Origin: Arbacia lixula
Lineage: Eukaryota > Echinodermata > Echinoidea > Arbacioida > Arbaciidae
NCBI GenBank assembly: GCA_963669155.1
Contig: OZ022586.1
Span: forward strand, 23,607,030 to 23,671,029
DNA length: 64,000 bases
Direction of reading: 5' to 3'
Position 1 is the first letter of the stretch, and every line of letters starts with the position of its first letter. Below the pieces are notes generated by a model. The model was given only the letters and a program-made list of their open reading frames with translations, made no database searches and had not been told where the DNA came from. Positions 24,222 to 37,448 of the stretch are shown piece after piece. The position numbers and the translations under genes are program-made.

Positions 24222-24625
24222 CTGCATTGTACAAATATTACTTTAGGATTAGATGAGATTTCTTTACTATGAGGAAGGCTAGGCAAGCTTGTCCTTCCAA
24301 TACTTTTAATCACATTGACATCTGAGAAGTAAGCTAGGAGTACAGGTGATACAGGTTGTGAAACACGTAATCAATGGGGTGCCTTCTTGTCATGACCATG
24401 GTTGCCATTGTTGTTTGGATTGAGAAAACTAGGAGGGATCTTTTCAAAATCACAAATTCGTCGCAACTTTAAATCTTGACTACTTTTAGGCCTATAGATG
24501 ACAGCAGTACAGTTCTTCCATGACTATGGCTCGTAACCATGGTAACAATTGACTTTACGATTCCTTACAGTCACATTACGCGATTAATAACATGTATGTA
24601 TTAAACAGTGTTTATTTCATCAAAA

Positions 24626-24711
24626 GGCTCGGACCACTCTACGGGAGCGATTAGGAAGAGTGTGGACAACTCTGGACGACGGGCAATCACTGAAGATAGG
24701 GAGCTCTCCGT
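24626..24711 (-). pseudogene. Truncated B exon (B-psi 2)
   Basis: Same breakpoints as B-psi 1, so the truncation predates spread of the unit. The flank carries GTGTTTATTT where copies 1 and 3 have GTATTTATTT. Confidence 0.85.
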
Positions 24712-24920
24712 CTGGCAGGAGAATAAAGTCAAGAAAGTCAGCTCAGCACATTTTGGTCTGTACGGCAGGCTACACGAGTACAAGTTTGCAAGATCGACAT
24801 GCCATTATGGTACAAATCCGTTTGAGAGTTGTCTGGCTACATGTATTATGATGCTTAAAATGTTTTCTTTGCACTTAGACCAATGTTATCCATTAATTAC
24901 TTTCAACAAATGTTCCCTAC

Positions 24921-25169
24921 CTTCAACAAATATAGTGAATGTGCACATTGCCGAGTTCTCGGACCCATCAACGGCTGTGTAGGTCAATGTCGTGATTCCA
25001 ATCGGGAAGGATCCATTATTAGGCACTGGTCCATCGAAAGACATATCGACGTTGCCCGAGTTGTCCGTGACGTTGGGCTCGGGCCAGAAGACTATCGCAC
25101 TTGGAAGTGATGGTTGTGTTAACATGGCCATGCTAGCTGGGCAGTCCTGGAATATTGGCTCCTCGTTAT
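24921..25169 (-). CDS. Gene 1: HYR exon A5
   Basis: Class A subtype PASMAMLTQ with NVDMSFDG (Met for the usual Leu). Paired with A9. Confidence 0.93.
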
Positions 25170-25583
25170 CTGTATTATACCAATATTACTTTAGGATCAG
25201 ACATGAGGAGATGTGCTACCCATACGCAAAGTTGGGCAAGCATGTACTTCCAATTCTTCTGATCCCATTGATATCGTCAGTGTAAAATACAAAAGGGGTT
25301 CAGGTAGTGAGACACGTAATCAATCGAGTGCAGGTTGACAATGACCACAGGTGCCATCATACTTTGATTTTAGAAAACCAGGGGGGCCATTTGAACATTA
25401 CCATGGCAATGACAGGGTAAATCTTGATCCCTCTGAAGACGTCAAATAAATCTTATCAATGACGTATACACAAATGCTTAAAATCATATGTTGAATAGTA
25501 CCTAAATAAACAAATCTGGGACAATATGATTAGGAAGAGAACGGCAGACATGGCAGAGGCAGACGCTCAGAAGAAACTCGTAC

Positions 25584-25832
25584 CCGTTACGGAGATAGTA
25601 AAGTCACATGTCGCTGTATTGCCCGCTGCGTCCAAGGCCGTGTATGACACCTCTGAGACGCCCATCGGGTATGGTCCGCCATTGATCCCGGGTCCGTTGA
25701 ACGAGACAGAGACGTTAAAAGAATTGTCCACAGCATTGGGTTCCGTCCATGATACATTGGCTGTAGTCAGACTGGGTTCTGTGATCACAGCTACAGAGCT
25801 AGGGCAGTTGATGAACTCAGGGTGTTCAGTCT
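25584..25832 (-). CDS. Gene 1: HYR exon C3
   Basis: Class C subtype PSLTTANVSWTEPNAVDNSF with SYTALDAAGN. Shared with C5 and C6. Confidence 0.93.
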
Positions 25833-26344
25833 CTGTGAAGATATTTTTATTTATTTATTCATCAATTGCAACATATTTTAAAATGAAAAAAACAACAACA
25901 TGAACAACATCTTAGCTGCATCACAAGTACATAATTTTTTAGCTTATCCGGAGAGTTAGCATTGGTGGGTGAGATTTGTGGTGATCAAAACAATCATCCC
26001 AAATGTTTTCGCATTGTTACGTATTTCTATGGAGCTGTATTAACATATCATGCCAAATTAGATCTCTTTGAGACAAGATTACTACCTTTAATGTAAGTCT
26101 TTAACCTCCCCCCCCCCCCACGCCCATCCACATCCGCCGCTCCGATAGTAGAAATACTCGAAATATCCTGACATAGCAAGGTTTCATGAGAAAAGAGCTC
26201 CTGAACATTCTAAATGCATTTAAATAATTTGTCCGTCATAAACAAATTTCTTCATATGAATTTCATATGAATTATTACGTCATAATTATTTACTTCCATG
26301 AGACAAGAATTTTTGTACATTTCACTCAACCACTACTGCCTTAC

Positions 26345-26596
26345 CTACAACAGTGATCGTAAAGCTACAGATGGCAGTGTTCCCAGCTTCATCGACTGCA
26401 GAATACGTCAAAGTCGTCACGCCCGTCGAAAAGTTACGAGAGTTCTCTCCCTCCACACCGTCGAAGGACCGAGTGACGTTACCGGAGTTGTCGCTGACGG
26501 AAGGCTCGGTCCACTCTACGGTAGCATAGATGCGATTAGGAAGAGTGGGGACAACTCTGGACGACGGGCAATCACTGAAGATAGGGGGCTCTCCGT
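26345..26596 (-). CDS. Gene 1: HYR exon B7
   Basis: Class B subtype RVVPTLPNRIYATVEWTEP. It is the single B of a short unit, with the ctcctgccag acceptor. Same residues as B11 and B12. Confidence 0.93.
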
Positions 26597-26805
26597 CTGG
26601 CAGGAGAATAAAGTCAAGAAAGTCAGCTCAGCACATTTTGGTCTGTACGACAGGCTACACGAGTATAAGTGTGCAAGATCGACATGCCATTATGGTACAA
26701 ATCCGTTTTAGAATTGTCTGACTACATGTATTATGATGCTTAAAATGTTTTCTTTGCACTTAGACCAATGTTATCCATTAATTACTTTCAACAAATGTTC
26801 CCTAC

Positions 26806-27054
26806 CTTCAACAAATATAGTGATTGTGCACATTGCCGAGTTCTCGGACCCATCAACGGCTGTGTAGGTCAATGTCGTGATTCCAATCGGGAAGGATCCA
26901 TTATTAGGCACTGGTCCATCGAAAGACAGATCGACGTTGCCCGAGTTGTCCGTGACGTTGGGCTCGGGCCAGAAGACTATCGCACTTGGAAGTGATGGTT
27001 GTGTTAAGACGGCCATGCTAGCTGGGCAGTCCTGGAATATTGGCTCCTCGTTAT
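26806..27054 (-). CDS. Gene 1: HYR exon A6
   Basis: Class A subtype ending AMCTITIFVEG (Ile for Phe). Shared with A10 and A12. Confidence 0.93.
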
Positions 27055-27458
27055 CTGCATTGTACAAATATTACTTTAGGATTAGATGTGATTTCTTTAC
27101 TATGAGGAATGCTAGGCAAGCTTGTCCTTCCAATACTTTTAATCACATTGACATCTGAGAAGTGAGCTAGGAGTACAGGTGATACAGGTTGTGAAACACG
27201 TAATTAATGGGGTGCCTTCTTGTCATGACTATGGTTGCCATTGTTGTTTGGTTTGAGAAAACTAGGAGGGATCTTTTCAAAATCACAAATTCGTCGCAAC
27301 TTTAAATCTTGACTACTTTTAGGCCTATAGATGACAGCAGTACAGTTCTTCCATGACTATGGCTCGGAACCATGGTAACAATTGACTTTACGATTCCTTA
27401 CAGTCACATTACGCGATTAATAACATATATGTATTAAACAGTATTTATTTCATCAAAA

Positions 27459-27544
27459 GGCTCGGACCACTCTACGGGAGCGATTAGGAAGAGTGTGGAC
27501 AACTCTGGACGACGGGCAATCACTGAAGATAGGGAGCTCTCCGT
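27459..27544 (-). pseudogene. Truncated B exon (B-psi 3)
   Basis: Same truncation as the other B-psi copies. It carries the GTATTTATTT flank of B-psi 1, which supports the 7.56-kb duplication register. Confidence 0.85.
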
Positions 27545-27753
27545 CTGGCAGGAGAATAAAGTCAAGAAAGTCAGATCAGCACATTTTGGTCTGTACGGCA
27601 GGCTACACGAGTACAAGTGTGCAAGATCGACATGCCATTATGGTACAAATTCGTTTTAGAGTTGTCTGGCTACATGTATTATGATGCTTAAAATGTTTTC
27701 TTTGCACTTAGACCAATGTTATCCATTAATTACTTTCAACAAATGTTCCCTAC

Positions 27754-28002
27754 CTTCAACAAATATAGTGAATGTGCACATTGCCGAGTTCTCGGACCCA
27801 TCAACGGCTGTGTAGGTCAATGTCGTGATTCCAATCGGAAAGGATCCATTATTAGGCACTGGTCCATCGAAAGACAGATCGACGTTGCCCGAGTTGTCCG
27901 TGACGTTGGGCTCGGGCCAGAAGACTATCGCACTTGGAAGTGATGGTTGTGTTAAGACGGCCATGCTAGCTGGGCAGTCCTGGAATATTGGCTCCTCGTT
28001 AT
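27754..28002 (-). CDS. Gene 1: HYR exon A7
   Basis: Class A consensus copy, the counterpart of A3 in the second 7.56-kb repeat. Confidence 0.93.
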
Positions 28003-28416
28003 CTGTATTATACCAATATTACTTTAGGATCAGACATGAGGAGATGTGCTACCCATACGCAAAGTTGGGCAAGCATGTACTTCCAATTCTTCTGATCCCA
28101 TTGATATCGTCAGTGTAAAATACAAAAGGGGTTCAGGTAGTGAGACACGTAATCAATCGAGTGCAGGTTGACAATGACCACAGGTGCCATCATATTTTGA
28201 TTTTAGAAAACCAGGGGGGCCATTTGAACATAACCATGGCAATGACAGGGTAAATCTTGATCCCTCTGAAGACGTCAAATGAATCTTATCAATGACGTAT
28301 ACACAAATGCTTAAAATCATATGTTGAATAGTACCTAAATAAACAAATCTGGGACAATATGATTAGGAAGAGAACGGCAGACATGGCAGAGGCAGACGCT
28401 CAGAAGAAACTCGTAC

Positions 28417-28665
28417 CTGTTACGGAGATAGTAAAGTCACATGTCGCTGTATTGCCTGCTGCGTCCATGGCCGTGTATGACACCTCTGAGACACCCATCG
28501 GGTATGGTCCGCCATTGATCCCGGGTCCGTTGAACGAGACAGAGACGTTAAAAGAATTGTCCACAGCTTCGGGTTCCGTCCATGATACATTGGCTGTAGG
28601 CAGACTTGGTTCTGTGATCACAGCTACAGAGCTAGGGCAGTTGATGAATTCAGGGTGATCAGTCT
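28417..28665 (-). CDS. Gene 1: HYR exon C4
   Basis: Class C, ETDHPEF subtype, the counterpart of C2. Confidence 0.93.
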
Positions 28666-29180
28666 CTGTGAAGATATTTTTATTTATTTATTCATCAATT
28701 GCAACATATTTTAAAATGAAAAAAAAACAACAACAAGATGAGCAACATCTTAGCTGCATCAAAAGTACACATTTTTTTAGCTTATCCGGAGAGTTAGCAT
28801 TGGTGGGTGAGACTTGTGGTGATCAAAACGAACATCCAAAATGTTTTCGCATTGTTACGTATTTCTATGGAGCTGTATCAACATATTATGCCAAATTAGA
28901 TCTCATTGAGACAAGATTACTACCAATAATGTACAAATATTTAGCCCCCCCCCCCCACGCCCATCCCTATCCGCCGCTCCGATAGTAAGAATACTCGAAA
29001 TATCCCGACATAACCAGGTTTCATGAGAAAAGAGCTCCTGAACATTCTAAATGCATTTAAATAATTTGTCCGTTATAAATAAATTTCCTCGTATCAATTT
29101 TATATGAATGATTTTTTTTTAATATTTACTTATATGAGACAACAATTTTTGTACATTTCACTGAAACACTACTGTCTTAC

Positions 29181-29432
29181 CTACGACAGTGATCGTAAAG
29201 CTACAGATGGCAGTGTTCCCTGCTTCATCGACTGCAGAATACGTCAGAGTCGTCACGCCCGTCGAAAAGTTACGAGAGTTCTCTCCCTCCACACCGTCGA
29301 AGGACCGAGTAACGTTACCGGAGTTGTCGCTGACGGAAGGCTCGGACCAACTTACGGTAGCATAGATGCGATTAGCAAGAGTGTGGACGACTCTGGATGA
29401 CGGACAATCACTGAAGATAGGAGGCTCTCCGT
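29181..29432 (-). CDS. Gene 1: HYR exon B8
   Basis: Class B, HTLANR subtype. It differs from B4 by one synonymous base in the exon as far as I compared. Confidence 0.93.
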
Positions 29433-30123
29433 CTGTAAAGCAACCATGAATATCATGACTTATGAACACCGCACATTCGTGTCATAGAATAGCATTTGTT
29501 ATGCGTGGAATGCTAGGATTTAGTGATGTACAGACATTATACCCTACAATTCAACGATTTACAATCTGATGTACATATTAACACAAAGCATCAGTAATGT
29601 TTGAATACTCTTATTGTGACACATATTTGAAGCATATTATACATAATAGGGACGGCACCGAGTGACGTGGTCAGAAGTATAGGCATTATATGATCTCAAA
29701 CCATACACATATGGCAAGGCCGAAGGAAAAAGGAACATTACTCGTCGAGCACGAACATATTTTTTTATATGGATGCAACATTTATAACTGTCAACTTCTT
29801 TGAATATTACTTGTTATTCTATTTAACTTATCAATGCTTGATCTTCAAATGACATATCTTTCCAATAACATTGTTTTCATTCATGAAAATTCATTCAGCA
29901 CTTCTTGGACATAATCGCATTGAAGATAATAATGAGCACTACTTGACGAAATAAGATTAAGATGTGTTAAAGAAGGAAAGCTATGGAACGATTAAATTTA
30001 TTTTACAAGACTTATTATTTGTCGTGCATGAACATATTTTTCAATACGAATGCAAGCTTCATAACGGTCCATTTCTGAGTGACATAATAATTGTTCCGAT
30101 TCACTACAACATAATTGCCTTAC

Positions 30124-30375
30124 CTACAACAGTGATCGTAAAGCTACAGATAGCAGTGTTCCCAGCTTCATCGACTGCAGAATACGTCAAAGTCGTCACG
30201 CCCGTCGAAAAGTTACGAGAGTTCTCTCCCTCCACACCGTCGAAGGACCGAGTGACGTTACCGGAGTTGTCGCTGACGGAAGGCTCGGACCAACTTACGG
30301 TAGCATAGATGCGATTAGGAAGAGTGTAGACAACTCTGGATGACGGACAATCACTGAAGATAGGAGGCTCTCCGT
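30124..30375 (-). CDS. Gene 1: HYR exon B9
   Basis: Class B, YTLPNR subtype. It has a synonymous change in the TAIC segment relative to B5. Confidence 0.93.
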
Positions 30376-31073
30376 CTGCAAAGCAACCATGAATACCATG
30401 ACTTATGAACAGCGCACATTCGTGTCGTGAAATAGTATTTGTCACGTGTAGAATGCTAGGATTTAGTTTCGCACATACATTGTACCCTACAATTCAACTA
30501 TTTACAATCTGATGTACATACTACCACAAAGCGTCATTGATGTTTGAATGTTCTCATTGTGACATATACTCAAAGTACAGTATACTTAATAGAGACTGCA
30601 CCGAGTGACGTGGTCAGAAGTATAGGCATTAGATGATCTCAAACAATACTTTGATCACCGGGCCAGAAGGCCGAAGGACAATTACTCGTCGAGCATGAAC
30701 ATATTTTTTTTTTTATATCGGTGCAAAATTTATAACTGTCAACTTCTTTGAGAAAGGACTTGCTTTTCCATTTCACTCAAACAACACTGTTTGATCTTCA
30801 AATGACGTATCTTTACAATGAAAGTGTTTCAATAAGAATTCATTCAGCAATTTTGGAAGCTTTCTAATTGAATATGATTATGAACACTTCTCGACGAAAT
30901 AAGAGTCACATGCGTTACAGAAAAGAAGCTATGAAGCGATTAAATGCATTTTACAAAACGTGTTATTTGTCGTGCATGAACATATTTCTTTAATTCGGAT
31001 GCAAATTTCATAACGGTCCATTTATGTGCGACAGCAACTATTGTTCAAATTCACTTCAACATAACTGCCTTAC

Positions 31074-31325
31074 CTACAACAGTGATCGTAAAGCTACAGA
31101 CGGCAGTGTTCCCAGCTTCATCGACTGCAGAATACGTCAAAGTCGTCACGCCCATCGAAAAATTACGAGAGTTCTCTCCCCCCACACCGTCGAAGGACCG
31201 AGTGACGTTACCGGAGTTGTCATTGACGGAAGGCTCGGTCCACGCTACGGTAGCATAGCTGCGATTAGGAAGAGTTTGGACAACTCTGGACGACGGGCAA
31301 TCACTGAAGATAGGGGGCTCTCCGT
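31074..31325 (-). CDS. Gene 1: HYR exon B10
   Basis: Class B, QTLPNRSYATVAW subtype, the counterpart of B6. Nearby intronic differences from B6 (around 31412 and 31444) show it is not a perfect copy. Confidence 0.93.
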
Positions 31326-31534
31326 CTGGCAGGAGAATAAAGTCAAGAAAGTCAGCTCAGCACATTTTGGTCTGTACGACAGGCTACACGAATATAAGTG
31401 TGTAAGATTGACATGTCGTTATGGTACAAATCCTGTTTAGAGTTTTCTGACAACATGTACTATGATGCTTAAAATGTTTTCTTTGCACTTAAACCAATGT
31501 CACCATTTAAATACTTAAAGCAAATGTTACCTAC

Positions 31535-31783
31535 CTTCCACAAATATAGTGAATGTGCATATTGCCGAGTTCTCGGACCCATCACCGGCTGTATAAGTCA
31601 ATGTCGTGATTCCAATCGGGAAGGATCCATTATTAGGCACGGGTCCATCGAAAGACAGATCGACGTTGCCCGAGTTGTCCGTGACGTTGGGCTCGGGCCA
31701 GAAGACTATCGCACTTGGAAGTGATGGTTGTGTTAACACGGCCATGCTAGCTGGGCAGTCATGGAATATTGGCTCCTCGTTAT
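31535..31783 (-). CDS. Gene 1: HYR exon A8
   Basis: Class A, IFHDC subtype, the counterpart of A4. Confidence 0.93.
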
Positions 31784-32187
31784 CTGCATTGTACAAATAT
31801 TACTTTAGGATTAGATGAGATTTCTTTACTATGAGGAAGGCTAGGCAAGCTTGTCCTTCCAATACTTTTAATCACATTGACATCTGAGAAGTAAGCTAGG
31901 AGTACAGGTGATACAGGTTGTGAAACACGTAATCAATGGGGTGCCTTCTTGTCATGACCATGGTTGCCATTGTTGTTTGGATTGAGAAAACTAGGAGGGA
32001 TCTTTTCAAAATCACAAATTCGTCGCAACTTTAAATCTTGACTACTTTTAGGCCTATAGATGACAGCAGTACAGTTCTTCCATGACTATGGCTCGTAACC
32101 ATGGTAACAATTGACTTTACGATTCCTTACAGTCACATTACGCGATTAATAACATGTATGTATTAAACAGTGTTTATTTCATCAAAA

Positions 32188-32273
32188 GGCTCGGACCACT
32201 CTACGGGAGCGATTAGGAAGAGTGTGGACAACTCTGGACGACGGGCAATCACTGAAGATAGGGAGCTCTCCGT
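32188..32273 (-). pseudogene. Truncated B exon (B-psi 4)
   Basis: Same truncation, GTGTTTATTT flank, the counterpart of B-psi 2. Confidence 0.85.
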
Positions 32274-32482
32274 CTGGCAGGAGAATAAAGTCAAGAAAGT
32301 CAGCTCAGCACATTTTGGTCTGTACGGCAGGCTACACGAGTACAAGTTTGCAAGATCGACATGCCATTATGGTACAAATCCGTTTGAGAGTTGTCTGGCT
32401 ACATGTATTATGATGCTTAAAATGTTTTCTTTGCACTTAGACCAATGTTATCCATTAATTACTTTCAACAAATGTTCCCTAC

Positions 32483-32731
32483 CTTCAACAAATATAGTGA
32501 ATGTGCACATTGCCGAGTTCTCGGACCCATCAACGGCTGTGTAGGTCAATGTCGTGATTCCAATCGGGAAGGATCCATTATTAGGCACTGGTCCATCGAA
32601 AGACATATCGACGTTGCCCGAGTTGTCCGTGACGTTGGGCTCGGGCCAGAAGACTATCGCACTTGGAAGTGATGGTTGTGTTAACATGGCCATGCTAGCT
32701 GGGCAGTCCTGGAATATTGGCTCCTCGTTAT
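32483..32731 (-). CDS. Gene 1: HYR exon A9
   Basis: Class A, MAMLTQ and NVDMSF subtype, the counterpart of A5. Confidence 0.93.
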
Positions 32732-33145
32732 CTGTATTATACCAATATTACTTTAGGATCAGACATGAGGAGATGTGCTACCCATACGCAAAGTTGGGCA
32801 AGCATGTACTTCCAATTCTTCTGATCCCATTGATATCGTCAGTGTAAAATACAAAAGGGGTTCAGGTAGTAAGACACGTAATCAATCGAGTGCAGGTTGA
32901 CAATGACCACAGGTGCCATCATACTTTGATTTTAGAAAACCAGGGGGGCCATTTGAACATTACCATGGCAATGACAGGGTAAATCTTGATCCCTCTGAAG
33001 ACGTCAAATAAATCTTATCAATGACGTATACACAAATGCTTAAAATCATATGTTGAATAGTACCTAAATAAACAAATCTGGGAGAATATGATTAGGAAGA
33101 GAACGGTAGACATGGCAGAGGCAGACGCTCAGAAGAAACTCGTAC

Positions 33146-33394
33146 CCGTTACGGAGATAGTAAAGTCACATGTCGCTGTATTGCCCGCTGCGTCCAAGGC
33201 CGTGTATGACACCTCTGAGACGCCCATCGGGTATGGTCCGCCATTGATCCCGGGTCCGTTGAACGAGACAGAGACGTTAAAAGAATTGTCCACAGCATTG
33301 GGTTCCGTCCATGATACATTGGCTGTAGTCAGACTGGGTTCTGTGATCACAGCTACAGAGCTAGGGCAGTTGATGAACTCAGGGTGTTCAGTCT
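33146..33394 (-). CDS. Gene 1: HYR exon C5
   Basis: Class C, LTTANVSW and TALD subtype. The downstream intron has GAACGGTAGACATGG where C3 has GAACGGCAGACATGG. Confidence 0.93.
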
Positions 33395-33905
33395 CTGTGA
33401 AGATATTTTTATTTATTTATTCATCAATTGCAACATATTTTAAAATGAAAAAAACAACAACATGAACAACATCTTAGCTGCATCACAAGTACATAATTTT
33501 TTAGCTTATCCGGAGAGTTAGCATTGGTGGGTGAGATTTGTGGTGATCAAAACAATCATCCCAAATGTTTTCGCATTGTTACGTATTTCTATGGAGCTGT
33601 ATTAACATATCATGCCAAATTAGATCTCTTTGAGACAAGATTACTACCTTTAATGTAAGTCTTTAACCTCCCCCCCCCCCACGCCCATCCACATCCGCCG
33701 CTCCGATAGTAGAAATACTCGAAATATCCTGACATAGCAAGGTTTCATGAGAAAAGAGCTCCTGAACATTCTAAATGCATTTAAATAATTTGTCCGTCAT
33801 AAACAAATTTCTTCATATGAATTTCATATGAATTATTACGTCATAATTATTTACTTCCATGAGACAAGAATTTTTGTACATTTCACTCAACCACTACTGC
33901 CTTAC

Positions 33906-34157
33906 CTACAACAGTGATCGTAAAGCTACAGATGGCAGTGTTCCCAGCTTCATCGACTGCAGAATACGTCAAAGTCGTCACGCCCGTCGAAAAGTTACGA
34001 GAGTTCTCTCCCTCCACACCGTCGAAGGACCGAGTGACGTTACCGGAGTTGTCGCTGACGGAAGGCTCGGTCCACTCTACGGTAGCATAGATGCGATTAG
34101 GAAGAGTGGGGACAACTCTGGACGACGGGCAATCACTGAAGATAGGGGGCTCTCCGT
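33906..34157 (-). CDS. Gene 1: HYR exon B11
   Basis: Class B, PTLPNRIYATVEW subtype, the counterpart of B7. Confidence 0.93.
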
Positions 34158-34366
34158 CTGGCAGGAGAATAAAGTCAAGAAAGTCAGCTCAGCACATTTT
34201 GGTCTGTACGACAGGCTACACGAGTATAAGTGTGCAAGATCGACATGCCATTATGGTACAAATCCGTTTTAGAATTGTCTGACTACATGTATTATGATGC
34301 TTAAAATGTTTTCTTTGCACTTAGACCAATGTTATCCATTAATTACTTTCAACAAATGTTCCCTAC

Positions 34367-34615
34367 CTTCAACAAATATAGTGATTGTGCACATTGCCGA
34401 GTTCTCGGACCCATCAACGGCTGTGTAGGTCAATGTCGTGATTCCAATCGGGAAGGATCCATTATTAGGCACTGGTCCATCGAAAGACAGATCGACGTTG
34501 CCCGAGTTGTCCGTGACGTTGGGCTCGGGCCAGAAGACTATCGCACTTGGAAGTGATGGTTGTGTTAAGACGGCCATGCTAGCTGGGCAGTCCTGGAATA
34601 TTGGCTCCTCGTTAT
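34367..34615 (-). CDS. Gene 1: HYR exon A10
   Basis: Class A, CTITIF subtype, identical in protein to A6 and A12. Confidence 0.93.
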
Positions 34616-35019
34616 CTGCATTGTACAAATATTACTTTAGGATTAGATGTGATTTCTTTACTATGAGGAATGCTAGGCAAGCTTGTCCTTCCAATACTTT
34701 TAATCACATTGACATCTGAGAAGTGAGCTAGGAGTACAGGTGATACAGGTTGTGAAACACGTAATTAATGGGGTGCCTTCTTGTCATGACTATGGTTGCC
34801 ATTGTTGTTTGGTTTGAGAAAACTAGGAGGGATCTTTTCAAAATCACAAATTCGTCGCAACTTTAAATCTTGACTACTTTTAGGCCTATAGATGACAGCA
34901 GTACAGTTCTTCCATGACTATGGCTCGTAACCATGGTAACAATTGACTTTACGATTCCTTACAGTCACATTACGCGATTAATAACATGTATGTATTAAAC
35001 AGTGTTTATTTCATCAAAA

Positions 35020-35105
35020 GGCTCGGACCACTCTACGGGAGCGATTAGGAAGAGTGTGGACAACTCTGGACGACGGGCAATCACTGAAGATAGGGAGCTC
35101 TCCGT
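35020..35105 (-). pseudogene. Truncated B exon (B-psi 5)
   Basis: Same truncation as the others, at the start of the third short unit. Confidence 0.85.
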
Positions 35106-35314
35106 CTGGCAGGAGAATAAAGTCAAGAAAGTCAGCTCAGCACATTTTGGTCTGTACGGCAGGCTACACGAGTATAAGTGTGCAAGATCGACATGCCATT
35201 ATGGTACAAATCCGTTTTAGAGTTGTCTGGCTACATGTATTATGATGCTTAAAATGTTTTCTTTGCACTTAGACCAATGTTATCCATTAATTACTTTCCA
35301 CAAATGTTCCCTAC

Positions 35315-35563
35315 CTTCAACAAATATAGTAAATGTGCACATTGCAGAGTTCTCGGACCCATCAACGGCTGTGTAGGTCAATGTCGTGATTCCAATCGGG
35401 AAGGATCCATTATTAGGCACTGGTCCATCGAAAGACAGATCGACGTTGCCCGAGTTGTCCGTGACGTTGGGCTCGGGCCAGAAGACTATCGCACTTGGAA
35501 GTGATGGTTGTGTTAACATGGCCATGCTAGCTGGGCAGTCCTGGAATATTGGCTCCTCGTTAT
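35315..35563 (-). CDS. Gene 1: HYR exon A11
   Basis: Class A, MAMLTQ with NVDLSFDG. Intron bases just past the donor (TTTCCACAAATG on the plus strand) are shared only with A13. Confidence 0.93.
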
Positions 35564-35977
35564 CTGTATTATACCAATATTACTTTAGGATCAGACATGA
35601 GGAGATGTGCTACCCATACGCAAAGTTGGGCAAGCATGTACTTCCAATTCTTCTGATCCCATTGATATCGTCAGTGTAAAATACAAAAGGGGTTCAGGTA
35701 GTGAGACACGTAATCAATCGAGTGCAGGTTGACAATGACCACAGGTGCCATCATACTTTGATTTTAGAAAACCAGGGGGGCCATTTGAACATTACCATGG
35801 CAATGACAGGGTAAATCTTGATCCCTCTGAAGACGTCAAATAAATCTTATCAATGACGTATACACAAATGCTTAAAATCATATGTTGAATAGTACCTAAA
35901 TAAACAAATCTGGGAGAATATGATTAGGAAGAGAACGGTAGACATGGCAGAGGCAGACGCTCAGAAGAAACTCGTAC

Positions 35978-36226
35978 CCGTTACGGAGATAGTAAAGTCA
36001 CATGTCGCTGTATTGCCCGCTGCGTCCAAGGCCGTGTATGACACCTCTGAGACGCCCATCGGGTATGGTCCGCCATTGATCCCGGGTCCGTTGAACGAGA
36101 CAGAGACGTTAAAAGAATTGTCCACAGCATTGGGTTCCGTCCATGATACATTGGCTGTAGTCAGACTGGGTTCTGTGATCACAGCTACAGAGCTAGGGCA
36201 GTTGATGAACTCAGGGTGTTCAGTCT
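35978..36226 (-). CDS. Gene 1: HYR exon C6
   Basis: Class C, LTTANVSW and TALD subtype, same as C5. Confidence 0.93.
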
Positions 36227-36738
36227 CTGTGAAGATATTTTTATTTATTTATTCATCAATTGCAACATATTTTAAAATGAAAAAAAAAACAACATGAACA
36301 ACATCTTAGCTGCATCACAAGTACATAATTTTTTAGCTTATCCGGAGAGTTAGCATTGGTGGGTGAGATTTGTGGTGATCAAAACAATCATCCCAAATGT
36401 TTTCGCATTGTTACGTATTTCTATGGAGCTGTATTAACATATCATGCCAAATTAGATCTCTTTGAGACAAGATTACTACCTTTAATGTAAGTCTTTAACC
36501 TCCCCCCCCCCCCACGCCCATCCACATCCGCCGCTCCGATAGTAGAAATACTCGAAATATCCTGACATAGCAAGGTTTCATGAGAAAAGAGCTCCTGAAC
36601 ATTCTAAATGCATTTAAATAATTTGTCCGTCATAAACAAATTTCTTCATATGAATTTCATATGAATTATTACGTCATAATTATTTACTTCCATGAGACAA
36701 GAATTTTTGTACATTTCACTCAACCACTACTGCCTTAC

Positions 36739-36990
36739 CTACAACAGTGATCGTAAAGCTACAGATGGCAGTGTTCCCAGCTTCATCGACTGCAGAATAC
36801 GTCAAAGTCGTCACGCCCGTCGAAAAGTTACGAGAGTTCTCTCCCTCCACACCGTCGAAGGACCGAGTGACGTTACCGGAGTTGTCGCTGACGGAAGGCT
36901 CGGTCCACTCTACGGTAGCATAGATGCGATTAGGAAGAGTGGGGACAACTCTGGACGACGGGCAATCACTGAAGATAGGGGGCTCTCCGT
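36739..36990 (-). CDS. Gene 1: HYR exon B12
   Basis: Class B, same protein as B7 and B11. Confidence 0.93.
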
Positions 36991-37199
36991 CTGGCAGGAG
37001 AATAAAGTCAAGAAAGTCAGCTCAGCACATTTTGGTCTGTACGACAGGCTACACGAGTATAAGTGTGCAAGATCGACATGCCATTATGGTACAAATCCGT
37101 TTTAGAATTGTCTGACTACATGTATTATGATGCTTAAAATGTTTTCTTTGCACTTAGACCAATGTTATCCATTAATTACTTTCAACAAATGTTCCCTAC

Positions 37200-37448
37200 C
37201 TTCAACAAATATAGTGATTGTGCACATTGCCGAGTTCTCGGACCCATCAACGGCTGTGTAGGTCAATGTCGTGATTCCAATCGGGAAGGATCCATTATTA
37301 GGCACTGGTCCATCGAAAGACAGATCGACGTTGCCCGAGTTGTCCGTGACGTTGGGCTCGGGCCAGAAGACTATCGCACTTGGAAGTGATGGTTGTGTTA
37401 AGACGGCCATGCTAGCTGGGCAGTCCTGGAATATTGGCTCCTCGTTAT
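37200..37448 (-). CDS. Gene 1: HYR exon A12
   Basis: Class A, CTITIF subtype, same protein as A10. Confidence 0.93.

Larger units (their letters stand above)
19794..27360. repeat. 7.57-kb higher-order repeat, copy 1
   Basis: This is a long unit (19794-24527) plus a short unit (24528-27360) carrying exons A3 to A6. It matches 27361-34921 with only scattered single-base differences and small indels. Unit boundaries are set at the GGCTCGGAACCATGG / GGCTCGTAACCATGG variant site that starts each unit. Confidence 0.85.
24528..27360. repeat. 2.83-kb short HYR unit (first)
   Basis: In plus-strand order it carries a truncated B, then A, C, B and A exons. Related units of 2,832-2,833 bp follow at 32090-34921, 34922-37754 and 37755-40586. 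Confidence 0.85.
27361..34921. repeat. 7.56-kb higher-order repeat, copy 2
   Basis: Direct tandem copy of 19794-27360, with a long unit at 27361-32089 and a short unit at 32090-34921. Exons A7 to A10 pair one-to-one with A3 to A6. Distinguishing changes are few: A7 has a codon variant near 27839, and B9 has one synonymous change relative to B5. Confidence 0.85.
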